Assembly: GCF_017355265.1 (NCBI RefSeq)
Contig: NZ_JADIJQ010000025.1
Coordinates: 1-46,215, forward strand
Length of the DNA stretch: 46,215 nt
Origin: Tessaracoccus sp. SD287
Lineage (GTDB): Bacteria; Actinomycetota; Actinomycetes; Propionibacteriales; Propionibacteriaceae
Direction of reading: 5' to 3'
Of the stretch, positions 1 to 11,885 are shown in pieces (the first letter of the stretch is position 1; each line of letters begins with the position of its first letter). The position numbers were made by a program, and so were the translations under genes. The notes beneath the pieces are model-generated. The model was not told where the DNA came from, did no database searches, and was given only the letters and a program-made list of their open reading frames with translations.

Positions 1-1
1 T

Positions 2-2299
2 GAGGTGTGTAATAAGGGCAGGGGCATGGGCGTTCGTCGCCCGCGTCCCGAGGGTGGCGCTCCCGCTGGCGGCCGTCCCGGCCCCGGCGCGCGTGAGGGT
101 GGTCCTCGTCCCGGCGGTGCCGGTGCCGATGGCCAGCGGATGCCGCGCCCCGGCGGCACCTCAGGGATGCCTCGCCCGAACCCGGCGATGATGCCCAAGC
201 AGCAGTCCCAGGCCCTGCAGCCGACCCAGGCACGTGGTGCCGGCGGCCGTGGTGGTCCTCGTCGCGGCGGCCCCGGTGGCGGCCCCGGCGGACCCAACCG
301 TGGTCCCGGCATGGGCGGCGGCCCTTCCGGTCCGGTCACCGGTGGCGGCGGCCGTGGCCGCGGTCGTACCGGCGGCACCCAGGGTGCATTCGGTCGTGGC
401 GGCGCCGGTGGGCGTCGTGGCCGCAAGTCCAAGAAGCAGCGCAGGCAGGAATTCGACCAGATGGAGGCGCCGCTGATTGGTGGCGTGCGCGTCCGTCAGG
501 GCGACGGCTCTTCGGTGCGTCTGCGCCGTGGCGCGTCCTTGACCGACCTGGCCGAGAAGATCGGCGTCGAGCCGGCATCGCTGGTGCAGGTGTTGTTCAA
601 CCTGGGCGAGATGGTCACTGCCACCCAGTCGGTCTCCGACGAGACCCTGCAGGTGCTGGGCGCCGAGTTGAACTACAGCATCGAGGTCGTCTCGCCCGAG
701 GACGAGGACCGCGAACTGCTGGAGAGCTTCGACCTCGACTTCGGCACCGACGAGGGCGATGAGGACGACCTCGAACAGCGTCCGCCGGTCGTCACCGTCA
801 TGGGTCACGTCGACCATGGCAAGACCAAGCTGCTCGACTACCTGCGTTCGGCGAACGTGGCGGGCAAGGAGGCCGGTGGCATCACCCAGGCCATTGGCGC
901 CTACCAGGTCGAGACCACCGTCGACGACGTCGATCGCAAGATCACCCTGATCGACACCCCTGGTCACGAGGCCTTCACCCAGATGCGTGCCCGTGGCGCC
1001 AAGTCCACCGACATCGCCATCCTGGTGGTGGCCGCCGACGACGGGGTGATGCCGCAGACGATCGAGGCGCTCAACCACGCCAAGGCTGCCGACGTCCCGG
1101 TCGTGGTGGCCGTGAACAAGGTCGACAAGCCGACCGCTGACCCTGAGAAGGTGCGCGGCCAGCTGACCGAGTTCGGTCTGGTTCCCGAGGAGTACGGCGG
1201 CGACACCATGTTCGTCAACGTCTCCGCCGTGACCGGTGAGGGCATGGACGCGCTGCTGGAGGCGGTCGTGCTGACCGCCGACGCCGCACTCGACCTGCGC
1301 GCCAACCCGAGCATGGCCGGTCAGGGTGTCGCCATCGAGGCACACCTGGACAAGGGACGTGGCCCCGTGGCCACCGCCCTGGTCCAGCGTGGCACCCTGC
1401 GCATCGGTGACTCGATCGTGGCCGGTTCGGCCCACGGCCGTGTCCGTGCGCTGATCAACGACCGTGGCGAGAACGTCACCGAGGCCCCGCCGGCAATGCC
1501 GGTGCAGGTGCTCGGCCTGACCAGCGTGCCCGGCGCCGGCGACAACCTGCTGGTCGTCGAGGACGACCGGATGGCCCGCCAGATCGCCGACAAGCGCGAG
1601 GCCAGGATGCGTGCCGCGGCCCAGGCTGCCGGTTCGCGTCGCAAGACCCTCGACCAGCTGTTCGAGCAGCTCGAGAAGGGCGAGACGCAGGAACTGCTGC
1701 TCATCCTCAAGGGCGACGGCGCTGGTTCGGTCGAGGCCCTGGAGGACGCACTGTCGAAGATCGACGTCGGCGACGAGGTGTCGCTGCGCGTCATCGACCG
1801 CGGTGTGGGTGCCATCACCGAGACGAACGTCTCGCTGGCAGCCGCGTCTAAGGCCGTCATCCTGGGCTTCAACGTGCGCCCCACGGCGCACGCCGCCCAG
1901 ATGGCCGACCGCGAGAACGTCGACCTGCGCTACTACTCGGTGATCTACGCCGCGATCGACGAGATCGAGGCAGCGCTGAAGGGCATGCTCAAGCCGATCT
2001 ACGAAGAGAAGCAGCTGGGCATGGCCCAGATCCGCGAGATCTTCCGGTCGTCGAAGTTCGGCAACATCGCCGGCTGCATGGTCACCTCCGGTCTCATGCG
2101 TCGCAACGCCAAGGCTCGTCTCATCCGCGATGGCGTCGTCATCCAGGAGACCAGCATTGCGTCGCTGCGCCGTGAGCGTGACGATGCCACCGAGGTGCGC
2201 GAGGGCTACGAATGTGGTCTGACCCTGTCGAACTACAACGACATCCAGATCGGTGACGAGGTCGAGACCTACGAGATGGTCGAGAAGTCGCGCGACTGA
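2..2299 (+). CDS. infB: Translation initiation factor IF-2, 5' end cut by window
   Basis: IF-2 is the GTPase that places initiator fMet-tRNA on the 30S subunit and promotes subunit joining in the cytoplasm. The visible part opens with a Gly/Arg/Pro-rich low-complexity linker (about 140 residues), then the conserved IF2 N-terminal-type segment, then the G domain. GHVDHGKT (G1) lies near nt 800, followed by DTPGHE (G3), NKVDKP (G4) and an SAVTGEG stretch (G5). Domains II, III and C follow to the stop at 2299. The frame is open to the left edge and the usual N-terminal start region is absent, so the gene begins outside the window; the GTG at nt 5 is probably not the true start. It heads an infB-rbfA-truB cluster. 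Confidence 0.95.
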   Translation, partial: EVCNKGRGMGVRRPRPEGGAPAGGRPGPGAREGGPRPGGAGADGQRMPRPGGTSGMPRPNPAMMPKQQSQALQPTQARGAGGRGGPRRGGPGGGPGGPNRGPGMGGGPSGPVTGGGGRGRGRTGGTQGAFGRGGAGGRRGRKSKKQRRQEFDQMEAPLIGGVRVRQGDGSSVRLRRGASLTDLAEKIGVEPASLVQVLFNLGEMVTATQSVSDETLQVLGAELNYSIEVVSPEDEDRELLESFDLDFGTDEGDEDDLEQRPPVVTVMGHVDHGKTKLLDYLRSANVAGKEAGGITQAIGAYQVETTVDDVDRKITLIDTPGHEAFTQMRARGAKSTDIAILVVAADDGVMPQTIEALNHAKAADVPVVVAVNKVDKPTADPEKVRGQLTEFGLVPEEYGGDTMFVNVSAVTGEGMDALLEAVVLTADAALDLRANPSMAGQGVAIEAHLDKGRGPVATALVQRGTLRIGDSIVAGSAHGRVRALINDRGENVTEAPPAMPVQVLGLTSVPGAGDNLLVVEDDRMARQIADKREARMRAAAQAAGSRRKTLDQLFEQLEKGETQELLLILKGDGAGSVEALEDALSKIDVGDEVSLRVIDRGVGAITETNVSLAAASKAVILGFNVRPTAHAAQMADRENVDLRYYSVIYAAIDEIEAALKGMLKPIYEEKQLGMAQIREIFRSSKFGNIAGCMVTSGLMRRNAKARLIRDGVVIQETSIASLRRERDDATEVREGYECGLTLSNYNDIQIGDEVETYEMVEKSRD

Positions 2300-2391
2300 T
2301 TGGTTGCACTAACAACGCACTAGCGTGTGGGGCGGGGCGAGTGATCGCTTCGCCCCACTGCTGTCGCCCCATCCGCACAACAGGAGGAACC

Positions 2392-2832
2392 ATGAGCACC
2401 AACCCCCGCGTGGCCAAGCTGGCCGACCAGATCAAGGTCGTCGTGGCCGAGACGCTGGAGCGCCGCGTCAAGGACCCGCGGCTGGGCTTCATCACGGTCA
2501 CCGACGTCCGGTTGACGGGGGACTCCCGCGAGGCCACCATCTTCTACACCGTGATGGGTGACGAGCAGGAACGCGCCGGCACCGAGGCCGCCCTGGTCTC
2601 GGCCACCGGGATGCTGCGCACCACCGTCGGCAAGCGGCTGGGACTGCGCTACGCGCCCAGCCTGGCCTTCGTGCTGGATGCCACCGCCGACACCGCCGCC
2701 GCCCTGGAGGACCTGCTCGCCGAGACCCGCCGCCGCGACGCCGAACTGCAGGCGCAGGCCGCCGGTGCCAGCTACGCCGGGGACGCCGACCCGTACCGCA
2801 AGGACGAGGACGACGACGAGGACGAGAACTGA
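2392..2832 (+). CDS. rbfA: 30S ribosome-binding factor RbfA
   Basis: This 146-residue protein matches RbfA, the KH-fold factor that binds immature 30S subunits and helps mature the 5' end of 16S rRNA, especially in the cold. The family stretch RVKDPRLGFITVTDV is present near residues 24-38. The C-terminus is a short acidic tail rich in Asp and Glu. ATG 2392 is chosen because AGGAGG sits just upstream; an in-frame start at 2341 would add a tail without homology. It lies 92 bp after infB and 4 bp before truB, the standard order. Confidence 0.95.
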   Translation: MSTNPRVAKLADQIKVVVAETLERRVKDPRLGFITVTDVRLTGDSREATIFYTVMGDEQERAGTEAALVSATGMLRTTVGKRLGLRYAPSLAFVLDATADTAAALEDLLAETRRRDAELQAQAAGASYAGDADPYRKDEDDDEDEN

Positions 2833-2836
2833 GCTG

Positions 2837-3736
2837 ATGGGTCACGCCTCCGAGTCCGGCATCGTGCTGGTCGACAAGCCGCAGGGTTGGACCTCCCACC
2901 AGGTGGTCGGGCGGCTGCGGCGACTGCTCGGCACCCGCAAGGTGGGCCATGCCGGCACCCTCGACCCGATGGCCACCGGTCTGCTCATCATTGGCGTCAA
3001 CCGGGCCACTCGACTGCTCGGCCATCTGGCCGGGCGGGACAAGACCTACCTGGCCACCATCCGGCTCGGCCAGTCCTCGAGCACCGACGACGCCGAGGGC
3101 GACCTGTCCGAGGTCGTCGCGGCCGGGCACCTGGACGAGGCCACCGTGGAGGCCGCGATGGTCGGGCTGCGGGGACACATTTCGCAGGTGCCGAGCTCGG
3201 TCTCGGCGATCAAGGTGGACGGCAAACGTGCCTACGCGCTGGTCCGCGCCGGCACGGAGGTGGATCTCAAGGCCCGCGTCGTCGAGGTCAGCCGCTTCGA
3301 GGTCACCGCGCGCCGCCCGGCCGGCGACCTGCTCGACCTCGACGTGACCGTCGACTGCTCCTCGGGCACCTACGTGCGGGCCCTGGCCCGCGACCTGGGC
3401 GCCGCCCTGGGGGTGGGTGGACACCTGACCATGCTGCGCCGGACCCGCATCGGCACGTTCCACCTGCCCGACGACGCGCCCGACCTGGACGACGAGCGGG
3501 CGCCGGGGTTGGTCGCCATGGGTGAGGTGGCCCGCGGCGCCTTCACCTGCGTCGAGGTCAGCGAGGCCGACGCCCGGGCCCTGGGCTACGGCCAGCGCAT
3601 CCCCGTCACGGTCACCGGTGACGACGTCGCAGCGCTGGGCCCTGACGGAGACCTGGTCGCCCTGCTGGGCCCAGACGACGCGCCCGGATGGGCTCGTCCG
3701 CGTACCGTCTTCGCCCCAGCCAGCCAGACCGCCTAG
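2837..3736 (+). CDS. truB: tRNA pseudouridine(55) synthase TruB
   Basis: TruB converts U55 in the T loop of most tRNAs to pseudouridine. The 299-residue protein starts GIVLVDKPQGWTSHQVV and contains the catalytic loop GHAGTLDPMATG, whose Asp is the nucleophile. The family segment SSGTYVRALARDLG follows near two-thirds of the length, and the C-terminal PUA-like part is present. The start at 2837 follows the rbfA stop by four bases, which implies translational coupling. The last codons overlap the putative -10 element of ribF. Confidence 0.95.
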   Translation: MGHASESGIVLVDKPQGWTSHQVVGRLRRLLGTRKVGHAGTLDPMATGLLIIGVNRATRLLGHLAGRDKTYLATIRLGQSSSTDDAEGDLSEVVAAGHLDEATVEAAMVGLRGHISQVPSSVSAIKVDGKRAYALVRAGTEVDLKARVVEVSRFEVTARRPAGDLLDLDVTVDCSSGTYVRALARDLGAALGVGGHLTMLRRTRIGTFHLPDDAPDLDDERAPGLVAMGEVARGAFTCVEVSEADARALGYGQRIPVTVTGDDVAALGPDGDLVALLGPDDAPGWARPRTVFAPASQTA

Positions 3737-3750
3737 AATCCACACTCGTG
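3734..3750 (+). promoter_or_regulatory. Putative promoter for ribF, near-leaderless
   Basis: TAGAAT at 3734-3739 overlaps the truB stop codon and lies eight bases before the GTG start of ribF at 3748. No Shine-Dalgarno sequence is visible before that GTG. The arrangement resembles the TAGNNT-N6-GTG elements at rnj, recG, rsmD and ftsY in this window, though the spacing is two bases longer. A -35 element is not clear. Confidence 0.45.
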
Positions 3751-4656
3751 CAGCCTCAACAGAACAGCGTCGTGGCCATCGGCAACTTCGACGGCGTCCA
3801 TGTCGGTCACCAGGCCCTGCTTGCCCAGGCCCGGGCGCAGGCCCCGGACCTGCCGCTGGTCGTGGTCACCTTCTGGCCCCACCCCAAGAGCGTGATCCGG
3901 CCCGGCACCGAGCCGCCCCTGCTGACGGACCTGCCCGAACGCATCGACCACCTGCGGCGGGCCGGCGCCGACGAGGTGCGGGTGGTGCCCTTCACCCCCG
4001 ACGTGATGGGCTGGTCTCCCGAGGAGTTCGTCGACCGGGTGCTGATGCCGCTGAACCCGACGGTGATCATCGTCGGTTCGAACTTCACCTTCGGCAAGAG
4101 GGCCGCCGGGACGGTCGAGACGCTGCGCGAACTGGGGCAGGGTCGCTACCGCGTCCACCAGGTCGACCTGCTCGCCGTGCACGAGACGACCACCTGCTCC
4201 TCCACCGTCCGGGAGGCACTGGACCGCGGCGACGTCGCCGAGGCGGCGGTGCACCTGGGCCGCTTGTTCCGCTACTCCGGCATCGTCATGATGGGCCACC
4301 AGCGTGGCCGTGACCTGGGTTTCCCCACGGCCAACCTGCCCGTCGAGCGGGGTCGGGCGGCCCCCGGTGACGGGGTCTACGCCGGCTGGCTGACCGTCGA
4401 CGGCCAGGACGAGCCGATGCCGGCCTCCATCTCGGTGGGCACCAACCCCACCTTTGACGACGTCCCGCACGTGGTGGTCGAGGCCTACGTGCTCGACCGC
4501 ACCGACCTGAACCTGTACGGCCGACTGGTGCACGTGGACTTCGTTGAACGTCTGCGCGGCAACGTCAAGTTCTACGGGGTGGACTCACTGATCGAGCAGA
4601 TGCACCACGACGTCGAACGAACCCGGGAGGTCCTGGGCCGGGTCAACGCATCGTGA
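3748..4656 (+). CDS. ribF: Bifunctional riboflavin kinase/FAD synthetase
   Basis: RibF phosphorylates riboflavin to FMN and adenylates FMN to FAD. The 302-residue protein has the N-terminal nucleotidyltransferase domain with GNFDGVHVGHQALL at residues about 12-25 and FTFGKRAAGT further on. The C-terminal riboflavin kinase domain carries GRDLGFPTANL and GVYAGWL. GTG 3748 fits the start of homology, whereas the longer reading from 3688 would overlap truB. It follows truB directly, a common bacterial arrangement, and its last 14 bases overlap the convergent acetyltransferase gene. Confidence 0.95.
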   Translation: MQPQQNSVVAIGNFDGVHVGHQALLAQARAQAPDLPLVVVTFWPHPKSVIRPGTEPPLLTDLPERIDHLRRAGADEVRVVPFTPDVMGWSPEEFVDRVLMPLNPTVIIVGSNFTFGKRAAGTVETLRELGQGRYRVHQVDLLAVHETTTCSSTVREALDRGDVAEAAVHLGRLFRYSGIVMMGHQRGRDLGFPTANLPVERGRAAPGDGVYAGWLTVDGQDEPMPASISVGTNPTFDDVPHVVVEAYVLDRTDLNLYGRLVHVDFVERLRGNVKFYGVDSLIEQMHHDVERTREVLGRVNAS

Positions 4657-5119
4657 GCGACTTGCGGAAGATGGCGAAGTGCTCGCTGGCCGCCTCGGGG
4701 TCCTCGACCTGGATGGTGTCGGGCTGGTCGACGAACAAGTGGTCACCGGTCGCCGAGTAGCCCAGGTCGACTGCCATCGGGATCGCCTTCTCGTTGTTCG
4801 GGTCGATCGCCATGTGCGTGGCCTCGTAGCCGAGCTCACGGGCCTGGTCCTCGAGCCACCGGGTCAGGGTGGAACCCAACTTCTGCCGGCGGGCATCGGT
4901 CATGACCCAGATGCGCTTGACCTCGGGACGCAACTCGCTGATCAGGTCCAGCACCGCAGAGCCGACCACCGTTCCGTCGACCTCGACCACCGCGACGATG
5001 GCCTCCTGCAGGGTGGCGGCCTGGAAGAAGACGTCCACCTCTTCGGCATGGGGGAACGAACGCAGCGTGTCCAGATCTGCCTTGCTGGCGGGTCGCACCC
5101 TCGCCTCAGTCCTGGCCAT
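4643..5119 (-). CDS. GNAT-family N-acetyltransferase
   Basis: The 158-residue protein has the fold and motif order of GCN5-related acetyltransferases, which move acetyl from acetyl-CoA to an amine. A beta-strand pair (VVEVDGTVVGSAVL) is followed by RIWVMTDARRQKLGSTLTRW, the motif A region for the CoA pyrophosphate, and then YEATHMAIDPNNEKAIPMAVDLGY, the motif B region. The substrate is unknown. ATG 5119 is preferred because AGGAGG lies six bases upstream; an ATG at 5134 is in frame but would place that AGGAGG inside the gene. It is convergent with ribF and overlaps it by 14 bp. Confidence 0.8.
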   Translation of the reverse strand: MARTEARVRPASKADLDTLRSFPHAEEVDVFFQAATLQEAIVAVVEVDGTVVGSAVLDLISELRPEVKRIWVMTDARRQKLGSTLTRWLEDQARELGYEATHMAIDPNNEKAIPMAVDLGYSATGDHLFVDQPDTIQVEDPEAASEHFAIFRKSLTMR

Positions 5120-5260
5120 CACGGTCCTCCTCATTCCTCGGGCGGCACGTCACGTGCGCCTGTTAGCCACATGCTAGGCGTACCCGGGCACGGCCGCATC
5201 AGACGGGGGGCTTTGCTCGGTTGGCTGCGCCCGCGATTTCGCGGGTCCGCGGAGTCGGGG

Positions 5261-5266
5261 TAGAGT
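5261..5266 (+). promoter_or_regulatory. Putative -10 element for rpsO
   Basis: TAGAGT at 5261-5266 lies about 85 bases before the rpsO ATG and matches the TANNNT -10 form used elsewhere in the window. A -35 element is not obvious. The call rests on this hexamer and on the divergent position of the acetyltransferase gene. Confidence 0.35.
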
Positions 5267-5351
5267 CATCCCTTGGCGTCAGAGCGCCCGCGGAACCAGA
5301 GAGCCCGGCCATTGGTCGGTGCGCCGCGCAACGAGACGAAGGGGATCGGCC

Positions 5352-5615
5352 ATGGATGCTGAGACGAAGAAGCAAATCATCGAAGAGTACGCGACCAAGC
5401 CAGGCGACACCGGCTCCCCGGATGTCCAGATCGCCCTGCTGAGCAAGCGCATCTCGCACCTGACCGAGCACCTCAAGCAGCACAAGGGTGACCACCACTC
5501 GCGTCGCGGCCTGATGCTCATGGTCGGCCAGCGCCGCCGCCTGCTCAACTACGTCGCCCAGGAGGACATCAACCACTACCGTGAGTTGATCGCCCGCCTC
5601 GGCCTGCGTCGCTGA
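5352..5615 (+). CDS. rpsO: 30S ribosomal protein S15
   Basis: S15 is a primary 16S rRNA-binding protein of the 30S platform. The 87-residue sequence has the family hallmarks [23 protein letters not shown], with the basic stretch [21 protein letters not shown] after it, and ends LGLRR. Length is within one or two residues of typical S15. ATG 5352 follows a GAAGGGGAT stretch. It precedes pnp, the usual rpsO-pnp pairing, but here a 418-bp gap with a strong hairpin separates them. Confidence 0.96.
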   Translation: MDAETKKQIIEEYATKPGDTGSPDVQIALLSKRISHLTEHLKQHKGDHHSRRGLMLMVGQRRRLLNYVAQEDINHYRELIARLGLRR

Positions 5616-5635
5616 TCGCGTACCCAGTCCTACCC

Positions 5636-5679
5636 ACGAACGCACCGCTCGTCCCGCCCGGGATGGCCGGTGCGTTCGT
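5636..5679 (+). terminator. Strong hairpin after rpsO
   Basis: A 12-bp perfect inverted repeat (ACGAACGCACCG at 5636-5647 with CGGTGCGTTCGT at 5668-5679) encloses a 20-base loop, 20 bp past the rpsO stop. No long T tract follows. It could terminate rpsO transcription or act as an RNA processing site before pnp. Confidence 0.6.
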
Positions 5680-5732
5680 CGTTGTGGCATGCCTTCGGCG
5701 GCCACGATGAGGCACAAACCTGCGCCGGCGGC

Positions 5733-6033
5733 TAGACTGGGCGGGAGACAATTGCACAACCATGTACCACCACATCATGTACCACCACGATCGACTGCGA
5801 GAACGGTCTGGTCCTCGGTAGTGGCACTCGGGTCATCACGCCCCGCATGCCTCGATCGAAGACCGGCTGGGGCAGTCACCCGGTGAGTTGCACCCATGCC
5901 GACCCGGCGCCACCTTCCTGCACATGCCGGAGGTGCGCCCCCACGGCTGGACGCCCGACGCGGAGCAACGCCCGGCCGGTGGTCATGAGCCGCTGTCCAC
6001 GGTGGACGGCGGCCGATCACGAGAGGAGTCCCC
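5733..6033 (+). ncRNA. pnp promoter and structured 5' leader (Actino-pnp-type candidate)
   Basis: TAGACT at 5733-5738 is a good -10 hexamer about 300 bases before pnp, which implies a long untranslated leader. Within the leader, CGGTCT at 5804-5809 can pair with AGACCG at 5860-5865 around a GC-rich inner segment. Other short palindromes lie near 5998. Actinobacterial pnp genes are known to carry a conserved leader structure (the Actino-pnp motif) thought to mediate PNPase autocontrol. The position fits, but I have not matched the consensus base by base. The PNPase ribosome-binding site GAGAGGAG is at the 3' end. Confidence 0.45.
5761..5788 (+). repeat. 13-bp direct repeat in the pnp leader
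   Basis: CATGTACCACCAC occurs at 5761-5773 and again at 5776-5788, with a two-base spacer (15-bp period). It lies just downstream of the putative pnp -10 element, so it would be near the 5' end of the transcript. Its role is unknown; it could be a protein-binding or RNA-binding site. Confidence 0.7.
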
Positions 6034-8252
6034 ATGGAGGGACCTGACGTTCATTTCACTGAGGCCATCATCGACAACGGCCGTTTCGGCAAGCATGTCG
6101 TCCGTTTCGAGTCGGGCCTGCTGGCCCAGCAGGCAGACGGCTCCGCAGCCGTCTACCTCGACGAGGACACCATGCTGCTGTCGGCCACCACGGCCGCCAA
6201 GACCCCCCGCGACTCCATCGACTTCTTCCCGCTGACGGTTGACGTCGAGGAGCGCATGTACGCCGCCGGACGCATCCCCGGCTCATTCTTCCGCCGCGAG
6301 GGCCGCCCCAGCGAGGGCGCCATCCTGGCCTGCCGCCTGATCGACCGTCCGCTGCGCCCCACCTTCGTCAAGGGCCTGCGCAACGAGGTCCAGGTCGTCG
6401 TCACCGTGATGGCGCTGAACCCCACCGTCCGCTACGACGTGGTGGCCATCAACGCCGCCTCCATGTCGACCCAGCTCGCCGGTCTGCCCTTCTCGGGCCC
6501 CATCGGTGGCGTCCGGATCGCCCTGATCGAGGGCCAGTGGGTTGCCTTCCCGACCGTTGAGCAGTCCGAGGACTCGGTCTTCGACATGGTCGTGGCCGGT
6601 CGGGTGCTGCCCGACGGCGACGTCGCCATCATGATGGTCGAGGCCGAATCGACCGAGACCACCTTCGAGAAGGTCCGCTCCGGTGTCCAGGCCCCGACCG
6701 AAGAGGTCGTCGGCCAGGGCCTGGAGGAGTCGAAGAAGTTCATCAAGGCACTGTGCGACGCGCAGGCCGAGCTGGCAGCCAAGCTGCCCAAGGAGACCTT
6801 CGACTTCCCGGTCTTCAAGGACTACCAGGACGACGTCTACGCCGAGGTCGAGCGCCTGGCCGCCGAGCAGCTGTCCAAGGACATGCAGATCGCCGGCAAG
6901 CAGGAGCGCGACGAGGCCACCCACGGCCTGCGCCAGCAGGTCACCGAGCAGCTGGCCGAGCAGTTCGCCGGCCGCGAGAACGAGATCTCGGGTGCCTTCA
7001 AGGCGCTGACCAAGAAGATCGTGCGCCACCGCACCCTCACCGAGGGCGTCCGCATCGACGGTCGCGGCGTCGCCGACATCCGCACCCTGTCCGCCGAGGT
7101 CGACGTGATCCCGCGCGTGCACGGTTCGGCCCTGTTCATGCGGGGCGAGACCCAGATCCTGGGCGTCTCGACCCTGAACATGCTGGGTCTGGAGCAGAAG
7201 CTTGACACCCTCGCCCCCGAGAACCACAAGCGCTACATGCACCACTACAACTTCCCGCCCTACTCGACCGGTGAGACCGGCCGCGTCGGGTCGCCCAAGC
7301 GCCGCGAAATCGGCCACGGCGCCCTGGCCGAGCGGGCGCTGGTGCCGGTGCTGCCCAGCCGCGAGGAGTTCCCCTACGCCATCCGCCAGGTCTCCGAGGC
7401 GCTCGGCTCCAACGGGTCCACCTCGATGGGCTCGGTCTGCGCCTCCACCCTGGCCCTGCTGAACGCCGGTGTGCCCCTGAAGGCCGCCGTCGCCGGCATC
7501 GCCATGGGCCTGATGAGCGAGACCATCGACGGCAAGACCCACTACGTCGCGCTGACCGACATCCTGGGTGCCGAGGACGCGCTGGGTGACATGGACTTCA
7601 AGGTCGCCGGCACCCGCGAGTTCGTGACCGCCCTGCAGCTCGACACCAAGCTCGACGGCATCCCCGCCGACGAGCTGGCCAAGGCCATGCTGCAGGCTCG
7701 CGACGCCCGTCACAGCATCCTGGAGGTGATGGCCGAGGCCATCGACGCCCCCGACGAGATGAGCCCCTACGCACCGCGGATCATCAGCGTGAAGATCCCG
7801 GTCGACAAGATCGGCGAGGTCATCGGCCCCAAGGGCAAGATGATCAACCAGATCCAGGACGACACCGGCGCCCAGATCTCGATCGAGGACGACGGCACCA
7901 TCTACATCGGTGCCGACAACGGCGAGTCCGCCGAGGCGGCCCGGGCCATCATCAACGGCATCGCCAACCCGACGCTGCCCGAGAAGGGTGAGCGTTACCT
8001 GGGCACGGTCGTCAAGCTGACCACGTTCGGCGCCTTCGTGTCGCTGCTGCCCGGCAAGGACGGACTGGTGCACATCTCGAAGCTGAAGGAACTCAACGGT
8101 GGCAAGCGCGTCGAGAACGTCGAGGACGTGCTCTCGGTCGGCCAGAAGTTGCAGGTCGAGATCAGCGACATCGACGACCGCGGCAAGCTGTCGCTCTCGC
8201 CGGTGACCGAGGACCACGCTGACGACGAGGCCCCCGCTGAGGCCGACGCCCA

Positions 8253-8256
<4 letters not shown>
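6034..8256 (+). CDS. pnp: Polyribonucleotide nucleotidyltransferase (PNPase)
   Basis: PNPase degrades RNA 3' to 5' with phosphate and can also add tails. The 740-residue protein shows two RNase PH-like domains (first near residues 10-220, second near 330-560, with [10 protein letters not shown]-type catalytic context as [15 protein letters not shown]). An alpha-helical linker lies between them, followed by a KH domain ([20 protein letters not shown]) and an S1 domain ([26 protein letters not shown]). ATG 6034 has GAGAGGAG upstream. The stop overlaps the GTG of the M16 peptidase gene (GTGA), indicating coupling. Confidence 0.96.
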
Positions 8257-10383
<2,127 letters not shown>

Positions 10384-10387
10384 GACG

Positions 10388-11236
10388 GTGAGCGCCGACG
10401 ACGAGGTCACCCAGTCATTCGACGTCGACGAGATGCCCGCCGAACCGACCCTGACCGACCTCGACCGGGACGCGGTGCTGGCCGGCGCCGGGCGCGCCGC
10501 CACCCCGGCGGGCCCCCGCAGGAAGCGCCGCCCGTGGGGGCTGGTGATCCTGACCGGCGTGCTGGCGCTGCTGCTGGTGCTCGGCATCGCCGGGGTGGTG
10601 GCCGAGAACTACGCCCGCCGCAGCGCCGACGCCCGGATCTCCCAGGCCCTCTCCGACGCCTTCAGTGCCACCGCCACCGCCACCGTCGCCGACCCGGTGG
10701 TGCTGTGGTCCTTGGCCCGCGGGCGGGTCGGGCAGGTCGAGATCAGCGCCCCCCAGGCCACCTTCAGCTCCGGCGACTCGACCCTCACCCTGCAGTCGGT
10801 CAGCGGCACCGCCCGTGACATCACGGGCTTCAGCGAGCCGCGCAACGCCAGGCTGGGCAGCCTCGAGGCGACGGTGCTGGTGACCTGGGCCGAACTGTCC
10901 CGACTGTCAGGCATCGATGTGCGCCCCTCCTCGGACGGGCGGGTGCAGATCGACCGGACCGTCTCGGTGCTGGGCGCCGACATCGGGGTCCAGATCACCG
11001 CCCTGCCGCGGGTGGAGCGCAGCAGCGGACGGATCATCCTCGAGGACCCCCGGGCCCGGGCCGCGCGGGTGCCGATCCCCACGATGCTGCTGCAGTCGGC
11101 GCTCGACCGGGTCAACGAGAAGCTGGTGCTGCCGACGCTTCCCTCGATCACCTACGAGTCGCTGACGGTCACCCCGACGGGGCTCTCCCTGGCGATCAGC
11201 GGACGCGACGTCGCCGTCAGCGAACTCATGGCGTGA
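10388..11236 (+). CDS. DUF2993-type membrane-anchored lipid-binding-like protein
   Basis: A 282-residue protein with a cytoplasmic acidic N-terminus (about 40 residues), a basic patch PRRKRRPWG, one membrane segment (LVILTGVLALLLVLGIAGVV, about residues 51-70) and a long extracytoplasmic region. The region with alternating beta-strand pattern and ARISQALSDAF resembles the actinobacterial LmeA/DUF2993 family, whose members are implicated in envelope lipoglycan metabolism. The assignment is by pattern, not by a decisive motif. GTG 10388 is chosen because it follows the dapB stop closely; a TTG at 10370 is also in frame. Its 3' end overlaps the convergent acetyltransferase by 11 bp. Confidence 0.65.
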   Translation: MSADDEVTQSFDVDEMPAEPTLTDLDRDAVLAGAGRAATPAGPRRKRRPWGLVILTGVLALLLVLGIAGVVAENYARRSADARISQALSDAFSATATATVADPVVLWSLARGRVGQVEISAPQATFSSGDSTLTLQSVSGTARDITGFSEPRNARLGSLEATVLVTWAELSRLSGIDVRPSSDGRVQIDRTVSVLGADIGVQITALPRVERSSGRIILEDPRARAARVPIPTMLLQSALDRVNEKLVLPTLPSITYESLTVTPTGLSLAISGRDVAVSELMA

Positions 11237-11828
11237 TGTCGGTGTGCATCCGCACCTGGCGCATCACCACGGACTCGTCCTCGGTGCCCAGCTCGCGGTG
11301 CGCACCGTCGGCGCCCCACCCGGCCTCGGTCAGGAACCGGCGCAACGCGTCGTCGGTGGACCGCAGCCACCACGTCGCCCGCACGTAGCCATCGGCGCGC
11401 ATGGTGTCGACCAGGGCGTTCAGCAGCCGTCCGTCGTGGCCCAGGTCACGGCCCATGTCATCAATGATGAACTCCGCCACCTCCGCATCCCGGGCGTCCG
11501 CGTCCGGGTCGTCGCTGGGGCCAATGGCCGCGAAGCCGACCACCCGTTGCGCCAAGCGGGTCTGGTCGTGCACCTCGGTGGCCTCCGGACGACCGGTCGG
11601 TTCGGTGGCCACCAGCACCCGGTAGTGGGCCAGCGGCGGACGAGTGATCGCCCGATGCCACGCCTGGGCCATCTCGTCCAGGTCCACCTGCGCGAGGAAC
11701 GGCTGGTGCACGGGGTCCTGGTTCCAGGCACGACGCTGGATCTCGGCGATCTGCTGGGCCTCGACGGGCATCGCCAGGCGGACGGCAGCAGGGTTGCCCG
11801 ACGGGGTCAACGGACGGTCATGACTCAT
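11226..11828 (-). CDS. GNAT-like acetyltransferase
   Basis: The 200-residue protein has a GNAT-like order: an N-terminal helix region (PVEAQQIAEIQRRAWNQDP), strands with VVGFAAIGPSDDPD, an acidic strand AEVAEFIIDD, then DLGHDGRLLNALVDTMRADG in the acetyl-CoA site position, and TWWLRSTDDALRRFLTEAGW. The motif A glycine pattern is weak, so the call is moderate and the substrate is unknown. ATG 11828 is chosen because longer readings run antisense through rnj. It diverges from rnj, whose putative -10 lies 43 bp away. Confidence 0.7.
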   Translation of the reverse strand: MSHDRPLTPSGNPAAVRLAMPVEAQQIAEIQRRAWNQDPVHQPFLAQVDLDEMAQAWHRAITRPPLAHYRVLVATEPTGRPEATEVHDQTRLAQRVVGFAAIGPSDDPDADARDAEVAEFIIDDMGRDLGHDGRLLNALVDTMRADGYVRATWWLRSTDDALRRFLTEAGWGADGAHRELGTEDESVVMRQVRMHTDITP

Positions 11829-11870
11829 GCCTGCGAGCCTATCGTCGCCGCGCAGGCCAGCCGGACCCAC

Positions 11871-11885
11871 TAGTCTGGGGCGGTG
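11871..11885 (+). promoter_or_regulatory. Leaderless promoter signature for rnj
   Basis: TAGTCT at 11871-11876 is followed by exactly six bases and then the GTG start at 11883, with no Shine-Dalgarno sequence. A -10 element at this distance would start the transcript at or next to the first base of the start codon. Confidence 0.55.

Noticed and set aside
161-1891. Long minus-strand open frame opposite infB
   Set aside because: Composition is that of antisense GC-rich sequence (Gly/His/Val/Leu runs) with no family pattern; infB on the plus strand explains the region.
6283-8217. 644-residue minus-strand frame opposite pnp
   Set aside because: Low-complexity antisense composition; PNPase domains are complete on the plus strand.
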